Part shown: one piece after another, positions 23,380-35,495 of the stretch | How positions within the stretch are numbered: the stretch's first letter is position 1 | Layout of the letters: each line of letters opens with the position of its first letter | Origin: Datisca glomerata | Lineage: Eukaryota; Streptophyta; Magnoliopsida; Cucurbitales; Datiscaceae | Assembly (NCBI GenBank): GCA_003255025.1 | Contig: QANY01013583.1 | Location: forward strand, 1,915,194 to 1,979,193 | Length of the DNA: 64,000 nt | Direction: 5' to 3' | Translations under genes and position numbers: made by a program | The notes under the pieces: generated by a model | Databases searched by the model: none | Told to the model about the DNA's origin: nothing | Seen by the model: the letters and a program-made list of their open reading frames with translations, nothing else

Positions 23380-24520
23380 TAAGAGTCAAACACCACAATG
23401 GGGACCTAAACGCCATCACTACATGGAGAGTTATCATTTAAGAATTGCGTTTGGGTCTCCAAACGCCAGTCAAGGTAGGCGAATAGCCAGTCATGGCTGG
23501 CGCTTGGGACCTTCTGGTGGCGTTTGGGCCACAAACGCCAGACACACATGCGTTTGACCCTAATAACTCTCTACGGATCGTGGCACGCGTAAATCAATTT
23601 CCAGATAACATAACTTTTGACTCGGGTGGAACCATGTGACCCGTAAGATATCAAATCGAAGCTTATTCAGAGATCGGTATGCATGGTTTGCCTGTTACAA
23701 CCCAATTTTGGGTCTAAAAATATTATTTTAAGTACTTTCAGAGGCTCGGAAGCTGCTTTCGGTCTTAATTTTGGATTTTTCGTAATTCCTCTCTTTTAAA
23801 TTAAAACATAAATAGGTTATTTTATAAATTTTATGGGGTTATAATTTATAAAATTAAAGGTTGAAATTTCAAATTTTAATATTTAATTTCAAACTTTTAG
23901 CGGATATGTTTGATTTATAGATAGAATCTGACCTTGAGGGTTATACGCGTTCGTCAAATTGATAAATAGGATTTACCGACCATCATAACATCGCGACCTA
24001 TAATTATATATGGTGAAAATCCGTGTCATTCGATACTTGTTACAAATGCACAACAACATTATCAGTGACAACTTTTAACGAGTTTATGAATAAGTGTTCA
24101 ATTGTATCGTGAATCCTTAATTAATCCAATCTAATTTCACATAATAAGTGAGTATCATGAATGTTTGCATTGAAATAACATTTTTTTTTTATTTTTATCA
24201 ATGATTTTCCCGGTGTACGGTAAATAATTATAAAAAATTAATTTTAAGAAAAATTGTGAAGAATGGCGATTAGGAGCAAAAAAGTGGCGATTGGGAGGGA
24301 GACTGTGATCGCCTATTTGTACATGGCGTTTGGAGACTGAAACATGCAATTCGAGGCATAAAACTAGCGCTCAGCTTTGACGATACGACTAGCGCTCGGA
24401 TTTGATGATGCGATTAGCACCTTCAAGATGTCGTTTAGGGTCTAAAAATTGGCGATTCGCCTACTAGGTATGGCGATTAGGTAGTACGTATTTGGTGAAA
24501 CTCTCCAAGAATTATTAATT
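23380..24520. repeat. Region with repeated GGCGTTTGG/ACGCCA motifs
   Basis: Motifs related to gcgtttggg, ccaaacgcca and tggcgatt recur at 23410-23560 and again at 24260-24480. The AT-richer DNA between them starts with TGTTACAACCC at 23692, like the start of some LTRs. No coding frame is recognisable. It may be the edge of a decayed LTR element, but I found no matching partner. Confidence 0.4.
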
Positions 24521-24536
24521 TATACACATTTAGTGA

Positions 24537-24945
24537 ACCCCACTATGTAGTGAGGTACAAAGGGAATCTTATAGATTTCACAAAAATATTTCACATACAA
24601 AATTAATAAATCTTGGAGGGGGGTTCACCAAAATATTTTATATACAAAATCAATAATTCTTGGAGGGGTTCACCAAAATATTTCACGTACAAAATTAATA
24701 ATTATCAGATGGGTTCACCAAAATATTTCACATGCAAAATTAATATTCTTAGAGGGGTTCATCAAAACATTTCACGTACAAAATCAAGCATTCTTAGAGC
24801 GGTTCACCTAAATATTTCACATACAAAATTAATGATTCTTGGAGGGGTTCACCAAAAATTTTCACGTACAAAATCAATCATTTTTCGAGGAGTTCACCAA
24901 AATATTTCATGTACAAAACTAATCACTATTCGAGGTGTTATGAAT
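24537..24945 (-). repeat. Minisatellite array A (about 51-bp unit), minus orientation
   Basis: Seven or so copies of a unit reading ggttcaccaaaatatttcac plus gtacaaaattaataattctt. The unit is close to 51 bp, so it keeps a reading frame (24613-24957) that is simply a translation of the repeat. Its reverse complement matches the unit of array B. Confidence 0.85.
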
Positions 24946-25190
24946 CAAAAGGAGTGAAGAAATATAATTTTACTCGATACTTGTTGTAAAATGACAACAA
25001 CATAATCAAGAATAAATTCTTAACCTTTATAAAAAGGTACTAAAAACCATTGTATTGATGTAGAATCGCCGAAAAAATAATAAAACCACCAAAAAAAGAA
25101 AAAAATGCCAGGAACTACCGGTATTGAGACCAAAACCATTGATATTGAGCCCAGAACCGCCAGTATTGGTTAGAGAAATCACCGGGATAG
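24946..25190. other. Spacer between inverted minisatellite arrays
   Basis: It contains A-rich sequence and short repeats of 'accgccagtattg' and 'accattgatattgag' type. Near 24978-25020 it has a stretch resembling 24030-24085 (cgatacttgtt...acaacaacat), a small direct repeat. Confidence 0.5.
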
Positions 25191-25990
25191 ATTGGTGAAC
25201 CGTAGTACGTAATTGGTGAACTCTAATAGTGAACTCTAATACGTATTTGGTGAACCCTATTACGTAATTGGTGAACCCACTACATAATTGGTGACCCCAC
25301 TACATAATGGTGAACCCCAATACGTATTTTGTGAATCCCTCCAAGAACTATTAACTTGTACATGTTTGGTGAACCCCACTATCTAATTGGTGAATCCCTC
25401 CAATAATTATTCTTTCGTATGTATTTGGTGAATCCCACTACGTAATTGGTAAACCCTACCACGTAATTAGTGAACCTCATTACATAATTGATGAACCTTA
25501 TAAGAATTATTATTTTATACGTATTTGGTGAACTCAACTACGTAATTGGTGAACTCTAGTACGTAATTGGTGAACCCCTTCAAAAAATATTATTTTGTAC
25601 GTATTCGGTGAACCCCACTACGTAATTGGTGAACCCTTCCAAGAATTATTCATTTGTACGTATTTGATGAACCCCACTACATAATTGGTGAACCCCTCCA
25701 AGAATTATTCTTCTGTACATATTTGGTGAACCCCATTACATAATTGGTGAACCCCACTACGTAATTGGTGAAACCCTCCAAGAATTATTCTTCTGTACAT
25801 ATTTGGTGAACCCCACTACATAATTGGTGAACCCCACTATGTAATTGGTGAACCCCTCCAAGAATTATTTTTTTGTATGTATTTGGTGAACCCTACTGCG
25901 TAATCGGTGAACCCCTCCAAGAATTATTCTTTTGTACGTATTTGATAAACCCCACTACGTATTTAGTGAACTAACAAAAAAACTACTACC
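25191..25990 (+). repeat. Minisatellite array B, plus orientation
   Basis: Many copies combine three short blocks: tacgtaattggtgaacccc, ctccaagaattattctttt and gtacgtatttggtgaacccc. Block order and number vary, giving a higher-order pattern. The core (ctccaagaattatt...gtacgta...ggtgaacc) is the reverse complement of the array A unit, so A and B form an inverted pair. Confidence 0.88.
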
Positions 25991-28900
25991 CGTTGGGCTT
26001 TGTGTGGCCCAGATTGCTCCAAAATGCAACATAAGGGCCGTAAAAGCCGAGCATGAATGCTGGGAATTTCTTCCCGGCATCATAAAAGTTTCCTTCTTCT
26101 TGATTAAACGAACACAAATAAACGAAAAGGGAACAAAACATCGTGACTAACAATTGGTTTCTTAAGACTCCACCTCATGCAGATGACGCTTTGACGTGTA
26201 TTTGAACCACTTTCGAGGATAAAAAATTGCCTCCTGTTAGTTGAATAATAGGCGATTATGTTGCATCTAAAACATCTATTTAAAAAATGAACTACCTGGA
26301 TTTGATCAAACTAAAATAAAAAATAGAAAAAAGTTATCAGTTGATTATATGTAATAGAAAATCATTACATGTAATTAGATCTATCGGTGCATATCTAAAC
26401 TAACAACCCATATCTATTGACCATCATCTATTGCCGAGATTTTCTAACGAGAAGTGATCTCATTCCCTTGGTAAGGCTAAGTTGAGTTTCCATTTTTATA
26501 GTTGTTTGTTGAGAATATATATATTTCTCATCCTCATCCCGCAAGGTAAGCTTGAGTTCTACTTGACATAAGTGTGATATGATCGCTATGAATTATATTT
26601 CTCATGAGCCTGAGAATTCACAGTTAGCAGTTGGATAATTTTAAGCCGTCCAATCAAATATGAACAATTCAGAGCTGTCCAACTAAAAAAAATACAAAAT
26701 AAATAAATATTATTATTATTATTATTCAGCACAAAGTGTGATCTTAGTCGTCCAAATTTAATTGGACAACTCATGATGATCTACATCGACAATTAATAGT
26801 ATCAATTGTTAAGAAATCAAATCCGATCACTGGTAAATGCGGTGCGCGATTTATAAAATAAGCTTATCCTCGTGCACATCCACTTCTTGTACTTGCACAT
26901 AAAAGGTATCATGAATGGACTCAATCATCGATTAATCGAGTGAGTTTCAATTTTAGGAAGTTTAAGAGTTTTGGTAAACTGATTTTATACCATTTTAAAT
27001 TTAATATGTTTTAAATCTTAATTCTCTATATTCTCTATTTTAAAATATTTTTCATTTTATTTTACACCCTTTATATTTTATTATTATTTTTTTTTCAAAA
27101 ACGTGTTTGAAGGTGTCGGGAACATGTCCTGGCGTGTCCGACACGTGTCATAAAAATAAAAAATAAAAATTCAGTCACGATTTTGGCATGTCAGACACGT
27201 GTTAAAGCGTGTCAAAAGCATGTTGGTGTCCGACACGTGTCTAACACCAATACTTTGCACAAATAGAAGTGTCGGTGCTTCTTAGAGTTTCACACATAAG
27301 GTGAATAAAATATTTATTTTAAAATAATTTAAATACACCATATAATACTTGTTTAAACGTAATCCATTTTTTACTGATACACAATGATAGTAAGAAAATG
27401 TATTAACATATATAAATAAGTTGTTTACAACTTGTAAGCAAAAAATTAATAAATTTACCACGTAAATTTACATGTAACTAATTTATTACACAAAGTCAAT
27501 AACTATTGACATAGAGTACTTAATTTATTTAAGTTAGAATACAACATTTATCTCTATCTCTATGGTACGATCAACTCTTCTAAAATAAATTTCATAACCA
27601 ATATTGAAATGATAAAGCCAAACTATCATTAAAATCAACTTAAAGTCTATGAATAGAATCACCTTATTTAGATTCAAAGAATAAAGCAAACGCCGTTAAA
27701 AATGAAGCAAACGTTAAAATTTCATAACCTAATATTAAAAATAAAACAAAAAAACTAACAAGTTACAAACCTAAAAAAAATCATAACAGAAGGGAGAAGA
27801 AAAATGGAGGTGGTTCTTTAGTGACATCATGAAAACAAAATGGTTAAGATCTAGAAGATATGATTTTATCATTCCAAAGATATTTTCTCCAAATATTTTA
27901 TCATTCCGTCTGATATGATTGTTAGTCAACTTTCATTTTCTTTGATACTTATAATCGAAAATTAGTGATGAGTGGTACACATACATACTTGGATTAGGCA
28001 ATAGGCATCATCAGCTTTAATTAAATTAAAATAGTTTTAAAATTAACCATATCTTTTAATTTATTTGTCATTAGAAACTGGTATACACTTTTTATAAATA
28101 TTCTAGGAATTAAAATCTGATTCTATCGAGAGATGGGAGTTGAATTGACATTCACAAAATATGTACAGTTGACTCAAATATGTCAACGTGATCGGACGGT
28201 CTCTTTGCCTTTTCAACTTCCGTGGGTCTTTAGCCGTTGGATTTGAACGGACTGAAAATTCTCTGTTTTAGTTTTGGTTTTTTCGTGGCTAAACATGATT
28301 TTAATTTGTCACATCATTATAAAAAAAAATATAGTTTTGTTAGACAAGTGTAGACCGTGGACACTCACGTTTTAGTGGTTTTCCATGCACTTTAAAAAAT
28401 TGCCGAGACTATATTTGTTAAAAAATTGTATAAGTAGTTTGATGAAAAATAATCAAAGTGCGGAAGTGTATTCATATATAACCTTCTAATTATTTATTGA
28501 GGGGCCTATGGCTATCACTCTCATCTTATAATTTGATATTTTCATATATAACTATAATAAATATTTGATCATTTAAGTAATCAAAACGGCAATACATTTC
28601 TTAATAAATTTATATAAATAGCCAACATCTTCCCAATACAAATTAAAAATTGTCATTTTATCCATTACCAGAAAAATAATTCGAGCAAATGTCACAATAT
28701 CATATCTTTTGCATATATAATCCCAAAACTGAATGCTTCATGCTCATCAATTTAATAATTTATACTTCCTATAATTCAAATCCAAATAATCAAGTCATCA
28801 TTAACAACAAACTTTTGTAGGAAAAAAGTTTCTGTTCTATGTAATAGGATATCTATACGATCCAAGACGAATATTACATGTCAATGGTTCTAAAATAACA

Positions 28901-29915
28901 ATTTAACATTTTTTTTATTTAAAAATAGTCTTATTGAGTTTAGCAAAATTAAACCCGCTAAAGTTTATTCTCATAACGATATCTAAGTTACTACATAAAA
29001 AATGTATCAATGAATTTGAAAAAAAAAATGGACTCAGAAAAACCAAAAAAAAATTCCAGACATTTCTCTTTAGTCTTTCTAAAATTACCAGACAACAAAA
29101 TTTATAATTTAATGGCTCTGCAACTACCAACTGCTACTTTTTTTTTGAAGATATGCGAAGATATTACTAATTCCATGGTACGCATTCAGGACTCTGCATG
29201 TTCATTTAGCAAATAAGGTCCTCGAAAGTGAAACAACTTCCGTTCATCTCTCGCTTCTTCTGGAAAAACACAGTCGTGAGAGAGGAGTCTCTACTGCAGA
29301 TAGACAAATATGAACAAGTTTTCTACTGCAGACAATTGAGCTAATTGCTGCATGAAAAAGAAGAAAGAGGAGTACCCATCGTTTTTCGGCATCATCATGT
29401 ATGTGGCAGTGTATGTGTTAAGAGATAATTCACGTAATAATTGAGAATATATATTTTTTTTTATTGTACACGTAATGTGAAACCTCATATACTGTCGATC
29501 ACTAGTAATAATAAGCATTATGATACTACATAACATTTTTCATCATTTTTTCGGCTTGCGAGAGGGAAGAAGCAAAAAAAGCATTGTTAACAAGTTTTCA
29601 TGGTTAGCTTCATCCCGACTTTCTATTGAAGATTGTTTGGTCTGGAGGGATTCTGATCCTATATTGTTACGAATCTTGTAGTGAAATTGAGACTAATTCG
29701 AGGGTTCACTGTGCAGGACAGTCGCATGCAAAGGAGAAGATGAAGAAGAAAATGGGAGGGGAAAGACACGAGAAAGTTTATACTGGTTTGGCTTCACTAA
29801 AGGGAAACCTAGCTTTCTAGGAGTACAAGGAGTTATAAGTTACAAAACTTCTCAAAGCAAAAAATAAATAAATATTACAGATAGCATACTTTCTCACTCT
29901 CACACTGCTTCGAAG
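25991..29915. other. Long intergenic stretch without a recognised gene
   Basis: AT-rich throughout. It holds an (ATT)n run at 26708-26727 and the CACGTG-rich repeat at 27105-27260. The frames at 25932, 26586, 28915, 29010, 29291 and 29626 show no known domain. The part at 29700-29820 is less AT-rich and could be exon debris, but I cannot assign it. Confidence 0.45.
27105..27260. repeat. Short repeat cluster with gtgtccgacacgtgtc motif
   Basis: The palindrome-bearing motif gtgtccgacacgtgtc occurs twice nearly intact and at least twice in degenerate form (gcatgtcagacacgtgtt, gcgtgtcaaaagcatgt). Each carries a CACGTG core or a relic of it. Similar motif clusters are dispersed in plant DNA. Confidence 0.55.
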
Positions 29916-29922
29916 GAACTCA

Positions 29923-30208
29923 TGTAAGATACAACCTTATTCTTCGAAGCTTTCTGTTTGATTTATGTCGTGTATTCTTTAGATCTTCTCCTCTCCTTGC
30001 TTTTCACGTTCTTGCTGAAATTGAGAATAGAATCATAATCACATGCTCGATTCTATTTTCAAGTGGATATCTGTATATATATGTTTGTATTTCGTGAATG
30101 CATACTGAAGTGTTAGTTACTATAGGTACTTTATAGTTGATACTGTTTTAGTAACTATCAAAGAACTCTTAAGCTAATGACTAACTTAAGTTTCATTCAC
30201 TTTTAACA
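29923..30208 (-). repeat. 3' LTR of the minus-strand copia element
   Basis: On the minus strand it starts TGTTAAAAGTG directly after the polypurine tract (aggtggagat, 30209-30221). It shares long stretches with 35205-35490, for example ttctattttcaagtggatat and gaatgcatactgaagtgtta. Confidence 0.8.
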
Positions 30209-30501
30209 AAATCTCCACCTTGAATAAACTTCAGTTTGGTCCTCCTAAAAAAACTTCTAGATGTCTCTAGTTGTTCTTCATACATTAGTATAAAAGTGTC
30301 CTCACATTTATCAAGTTTAGGCAGCGATCAAACTTGATAAATGTGATTGGTTTGGTGATCATACCAGCAGGATTGTCCTCTGTTTGGATTTTCTCCACTT
30401 CCACCTTTCCTGTTGAGATCACCTCCCTTATGAGATGCAACTTGATGTCTGTGTTTTGTTTTTTCGTGGTGCATATGATTCCTGGTTAAATGGATTACAC
30501 T

Positions 30502-31993
30502 TCAGTTATCACAGAACATTGTAATGCTATATTGTTCGATGCCTAATTCTTCTGTAATACCTCTTAACCATAAGGCTTCCTTTATTACTTTAGTAGCAGC
30601 AATATATTCAGCTTCTGTAGTAGATAAAGCCACCACTGATTGGAGAGATTCTTTCCAACTTATTGTGCACCCAAAGACAGTAAACACTTACCCAGTTAGA
30701 GACCTTCTTTTATCTAAGACTTCTATAAAATCTGAATCAACATAACCTAGGATGGTATCTTGTTCTGAACTGTCCTTTTTAAACATCAAACCATGCCTAT
30801 AAGTTCCTTTTAAGTACCCCATCGTCCACTTTACTGCTTCCCAATGCTCTTTTTCTAGTTTTGCCATGAATCAACTCACAAGGCTTGCCGCATAAGCCAA
30901 GTCTGGTCTTGTACACACCATAGTATACATCAGGCTTCCAACTGCATTAACATATGGAATTTTATCCATATAGTCTTTCTCTTCCTTTGTATTTGGGGAC
31001 TGATTTGATGAAAGCTTGAAATGTGGGGCAAGAGGAGTCTTAACAGGTTTGCAATCTAACATTGCAAATCTTTTCAAGACTTTGTGTATGTATTCTTCCT
31101 GATGAATAAACAATATGTTTTTCCTATTGTTTCTAAATATGTCCATTCTTCTAGCTTCCTCCAGATCCTTCATCTCAAATTTCAGTGCTGAGTTGTGACT
31201 TTGGCCTTCGAATTTTAACCATATCAACTGATGCGATGAGCATATCATCTACATATAATAGTAGATACAATTTGGATCTATTTTGTGTATTCTCACAATA
31301 GACACAACTATCATACATGCTTCTTATGAACCCATTCCTTATCATAAACTCATCAAATCTAATATACCACTGCCTAGGACTTTGTTTTAACCTATAGAGA
31401 GATTTCTTGAGTATACATACTTTGTTTCCATCTCCTTTCTTAATAAAACCAGCAGGTTGAGACATGAATATTCTTTCCAATAGGTTTCCATGTAGAAAAG
31501 CCTTTTTAACATCCATTTGTTCTAGTTCTAGCCCAAATTGAGTGACTAGGGCTAGGAGCAACCTAATTGGTGTGTGCTTGGCCACTGAAGAGTATATTTC
31601 AGAGTAATCAATTCCCTCCCTTTGGCTAAAACCCTTGGCCATCATTCTAGCTTTAAATCTAGGTTTTTCAGCTACTAGAATTCCTTGTTTCAATTTGAAA
31701 AGCCATGTAGTACCTATAATTATATGTCCTTCTGGTTTGTTTAAAAGAATCCAATTGTGATTCTTATTCATTTTTTTGTCTCTTGCTAGTTGGTACTTAG
31801 CTAGATTTTCTTGATCTTCAGAAGTTTCATTCTGCACTTGGTAGTCATTTTCTGGTTCTGACTCATGGGCAACATGATCTATGCTGGTTGGATGTCTATC
31901 AGAGCTCTCCATCTCCACCTCAAGACCTATATCATCATTTATTCTTATTTTCATATATTGCTTGATGGTCAGAGATTGTCCATATACACTCAC
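30502..31993 (-). pseudogene. Copia reverse transcriptase and RNase H, frameshifted
   Basis: The frame 31993-31175 covers the integrase-RT linker and the RT core, with FKARMMAKGFSQREGIDY, QMDVKKAFLHGNL, LYRLKQSPRQWYIRFD and the catalytic YVDDM. The frame breaks at about 31200-31248 and resumes at 31248-30871 (EMKDLEEARRMDI, GSLMYTMVCTRPDLAYA). A further break precedes 30687-30502, which has the RNase H signature ALSTTEAEYIA. RT and RNase H copy the element RNA. The frameshifts make this copy non-coding. Confidence 0.9.
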
Positions 31994-32039
31994 ATTCTTT
32001 TAATGTAACATCCCTACTTATGATGCTTTTGGATTTGTT

Positions 32040-32735
32040 TTGATCTGTGAACCACAATTTATACCCCATTTACACCTTTTGGATAACCCACGAGCACGCA
32101 CCTTCTAGCTCTTGGGTCTAATTTTCCTTCTTTTATGTGTGCATAAGTAACACATCTAAACACACTCAAATGTGATAGAACTAGAGGTGATTTAGTCCAA
32201 ATCTCCTCAGGTGTCTTGAAGTCCAAAGTTGTAGAAGGACATCTATTAATTAGGGTTGCTGTGTTAGCAGGTTCTGCCCAGAATCTTTTTGACAGATTAG
32301 CATTGGATAACATGCATCTCACCCTCTTAAGTAAAGTATTGTTCATCCTTTCTGCCAAACCATTATGTTGTGGGGGTGTTGGGTACTGTTTTGTGTCTTA
32401 CAATGCCTTCATTCTTGCAGAAAGTGTTGAATTCTTCACTCAGAAACTCCAAGTCATTACTGATTCTTAGTTTCTTAACTTTTCTGCTTACTTGTAGTTC
32501 AATCATCAATTCTTTAAACTTTGTGAATGCCTCATCCTTAGTCTTAAGGATGTAAATCTAAACTTTCCTTGAACAATAATTTATAATGGAGATAAAATAC
32601 CTATCTCAACTAAGTGACTCTGTACTGGATGGACCCCAAAGGTCTGAGTGTATATTACTCAATATTTCTTGTATTCTGTGGCTGATGTGCTAAACTTGAC
32701 TCTTGTAGCCTTTCCAATGACACATTTGTTGGTCA
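32040..32735 (-). pseudogene. Copia integrase fragment
   Basis: The frame 32358-32059 reads LAERMNNTLLKRVRCMLSNA and then FWAEPANTATLINRCPS, the conserved end of the copia integrase catalytic core. Upstream, in broken frames to about 32735, lie CVIGKATRVKF and residues of the core. The N-terminal zinc-binding part is missing, and the coding similarity ends sharply where GC-rich foreign sequence begins (32738). Confidence 0.85.
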
Positions 32736-35204
32736 TCACGGCGCGTGCGGGGCGGAATTGTGTGGCGCGAGGCCATTTAAAAAATTAAATTTTTAATAAA
32801 ATATAAATTGCGCAATCCATGATAACAAAATTTTTTTTGATTGAAAACTATTTTCAATCAGTAAAGATCCATTATATATTTATATATTAAATCTACAATA
32901 TACAAGGTTAGGAATCGTATACCTCTTGTAATCTTAATCAAGTGTCCTTGCAAAACCGATTGATCCTCCGTCCCACGAAACCATTTCAATGATCAGTAGA
33001 CTCTGAGATCCACACCAAGTTCTTCTAAGTAAATCCTCAACGCATTAGGACGTGTGTGGGCATGTAGAATATTACAAAACATTTTCATACCTCTAGATGT
33101 TCTCAACATATGAGATCTAGAGATTTATCGAGAATGACGTTTGTGAGACGATTCTCTAAAAGAACATGATGATTAGGTTGTTCAAAAATCGTCCAGACTA
33201 TTTAATCCGAACCGGTTTGAACCGAAGTTGATCGGTCTGGACGATTTTTTTATTGTTAATGGTCGGTTCGGTCCTCCTTTTAGAGAGGATCAAAATTTCA
33301 ATCCGGACTATAATTTTTGTTAATTCTAAACTGGTCCGACCGTATATCTTAAGTTAAACTCCCGCCTCATCTTTCTTCTCCCTCTCCCTCAGCTCAGTCC
33401 CTCTCCCTCTCGAGTCAGGTAAGAACGACTCCTCCCTCTCTTTCTCCCTCAGCTCACGATGCCTCATTTCCCTCTCACTCTCACGACGCCTCCTCTTGCT
33501 TCTCCCTCTCCCTCAGCTCCGTCCCTCTCGGGAGAATGAGAGCACAGAGACGATGGAGAAGGATAAAGCAGAGACGAGGGAGAAGGAGAAAGCAGAGACG
33601 CGGGGAGAGGGAGAATGATAGCATCTCACGCATGAGTTGGTGGGAGATTGAGGGTCTGAATGTGAAAGAGACACCTCACAAATGGATCGAGGTACATTGC
33701 TGACTCTACTTCTCCAAGTCCAAGACCCTTCAGCTTCCTCCTCTAGCCAGACCACGAGCCACAAGACGCCGGTGTCTCAGACGTGGGCTTTGGTTACTTC
33801 TCTTTTGGTCGTGGCTTGTGATTATTGGCATGAACAATTTGCCCCTGAATCTTTACTATAGATTTTTTTATCGGTACTGCAGATTTAGTTGAGCTTTTTT
33901 TCTATTTCGGTTGAAAAGCCTTCTATGTCATTGTATTTCCAGATCTATTAGATTTTATAATCACAGACCCTCGAACCTCATTGTTCGTTCTGATGCTAGT
34001 TGATTTTAATTGATTTTAGTTGATTCATATTCATGAATTGGTTCTGATTTAATTGATTTTAGTTGATTTTAGTTTGTTTAGATCTGATTTAGATCTGCAT
34101 AATCATAGACCCATACTCGCTATGAGATTTTGCTCTAATTTTGGTTGATTTAGTTGATTTACGCTAATGGATTGGTTTTGATTTAAATGATTGTAGTTGA
34201 TTTTGTTGTGATTTTAGTTGATTTGGTTCTGATTTAATGAATGTAGATATAAGATATAAAATAAATGAAAGTACATATAAGACTAAATTTTATATTTCAA
34301 ATTCGACTTAGACCGTATAATTCGTTCGATCCGACCATTAAATTTCAGTCTGGATGGATAAGATTTTTTGCAGTGTGTGGTCGGAACGATCTTCCTATAT
34401 GGAGGACCGTAAGTTTTGGTTTGGTCTAATTTTTCTCTAAAAATCTGATCAGACCGACCGTTGAGCATCCTTGGTGATGATTATTTTTTTTAGAGATTTG
34501 ATTAACAATTTATCGTAGAGAAAAATCACTCTGAGAAATTATGTTCACAACTCAATTCTGCGATTGATCAACTGATGATCTGATCAGCTGAGACCATCGG
34601 AATAAAATCTGTATCTTATTCTATATAATGACGTATCAAAAATTTAGGATAATTAAAATTAAAAAAATAATATTTAATTTCAAATTGCCCAATACAATGG
34701 AACCTACTACATAATGGCGCACAACTATAGTGCCATATCAATCTCTGATACCCAATCAGTGATTGCTATGTGACAATTACTGTAAATTAAATATTTATTT
34801 TAATCAGATAAATATCTTGATATCAGTTAGTTCAAAATTACCGTTTACCTTTCTAATTACCTATTGATCCTTAAATACCATCAATCAACTAGTGAATAAC
34901 TAATTTATAATCTTATTATAAATTTGAGCTTAATAACCATTTAGTTTCAGAATTAGCACTTAAATGAGCCAGTATACAATCCGCTAGAAGTTGATTCTAA
35001 ATTTTGTAAGATCATGTTCCCAACCATCAATATCACTAAATCTCCAAAATAAAAGTCACTCGCTTGTTTTACAAACAAACATTAACGAGAGAATTAAAAG
35101 ATCTAGTAGACATGTATATGAGTTCATAACTACTCAGGATTCAAACTGATCTACACATGATCATCGAATTTATGTGTATTAAATCTTTATTATAAACGAC
35201 ACTC
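32736..35204. other. Foreign noncoding insert inside the copia element
   Basis: No coding similarity. The left edge is locally GC-rich (ggcgcgtgcggggcgg). The parts on either side of the hAT-like element (32780-33166 and 34483-35170) read as one AT-rich sequence, reminiscent of a long copia LTR, but I found no second copy in the window. It occupies the place of gag, protease and part of integrase. Confidence 0.5.
33175..34474. mobile_element. Non-autonomous hAT-like DNA transposon, 1300 bp
   Basis: The 8-bp duplication TGATGATT flanks it exactly (33167-33174 and 34475-34482). The ends form short imperfect inverted repeats: AGGTTGTTCAA on the left, and AGGATGCTCAA on the reverse complement of the right end. 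Both subterminal parts are rich in ggtcgg/ccgacc motifs. The middle holds a CT-rich tract (33360-33530) followed by a GA-rich tract of about 24-bp repeats (33540-33630). No transposase is visible, so mobilisation would need a helper. The frame at 33513-33764 is read from the low-complexity tract and is not taken as a gene. Confidence 0.78.
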
Positions 35205-35490
35205 TTCTTCTTCAAAGAGTTCTTCTTCGAAGATTTCTGTTTGATTTTTGTTGTGTAGTCTTTAGATATTCTCTTCTTCTAGCTTTTCACTTTCTTGTTG
35301 AAATCGAGAACAGAATCATAATCGTATGCTGGATTCTATTTTCAAGTGGATATCTATATATTATGTTTATATACCGTGAATGCATACTGAAGTGTTAGTT
35401 ACTATAGATCCTTTATAGTTGATATTGATTTAGTAACCATCACAGAAGTCTTAAGCTAATAACTAACTTACGTTTCATTCACTTTTAGCA
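35205..35490 (-). repeat. 5' LTR of the minus-strand copia element
   Basis: Matches the LTR at 29923-30208 with scattered substitutions. It ends on the plus strand in cttttagca, that is TGCTAAAAGTG on the minus strand, against TGTTAAAAGTG in the other LTR. The inner boundary is uncertain. Confidence 0.75.
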
Positions 35491-35495
35491 GAACT

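Larger units (their letters stand above)
29921..35490 (-). mobile_element. Ty1/copia element with replaced 5' half
   Basis: Two related LTRs in the same orientation bound the element: about 29923-30208 (3' LTR) and about 35205-35490 (5' LTR). Between them the minus strand carries integrase, reverse transcriptase and RNase H in copia order. Pentamers GAACT at 29916-29920 and 35491-35495 may be the target duplication, with two bases lost at the left border. Gag, protease and the start of integrase are absent; from about 32735 to 35190 there is unrelated noncoding DNA that includes a hAT-like insertion. The LTRs differ at many sites and by indels, so the element is not recent. Confidence 0.85.

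Noticed and set aside
24613..24957. A 114-codon open frame with repeated SPKYF / HQNIS blocks
   Set aside because: It is the translation of the 51-bp minisatellite unit (array A), whose length is a multiple of three; it has no other coding signal.
25191..25990. CRISPR-like regular repeats
   Set aside because: Blocks are contiguous, variable in order, without unique spacers, and in a plant nuclear context; this is a minisatellite.
33513..33764. An 83-codon minus-strand frame
   Set aside because: It lies in the GA/CT-rich tract of the hAT-like element; Ser-rich low-complexity translation with no domain.
34735..34765. A primer-binding-site-like string (gggtatcagag on the minus strand)
   Set aside because: It resembles the Met-tRNA primer site of copia elements but is not adjacent to either LTR; left as chance or a relic.
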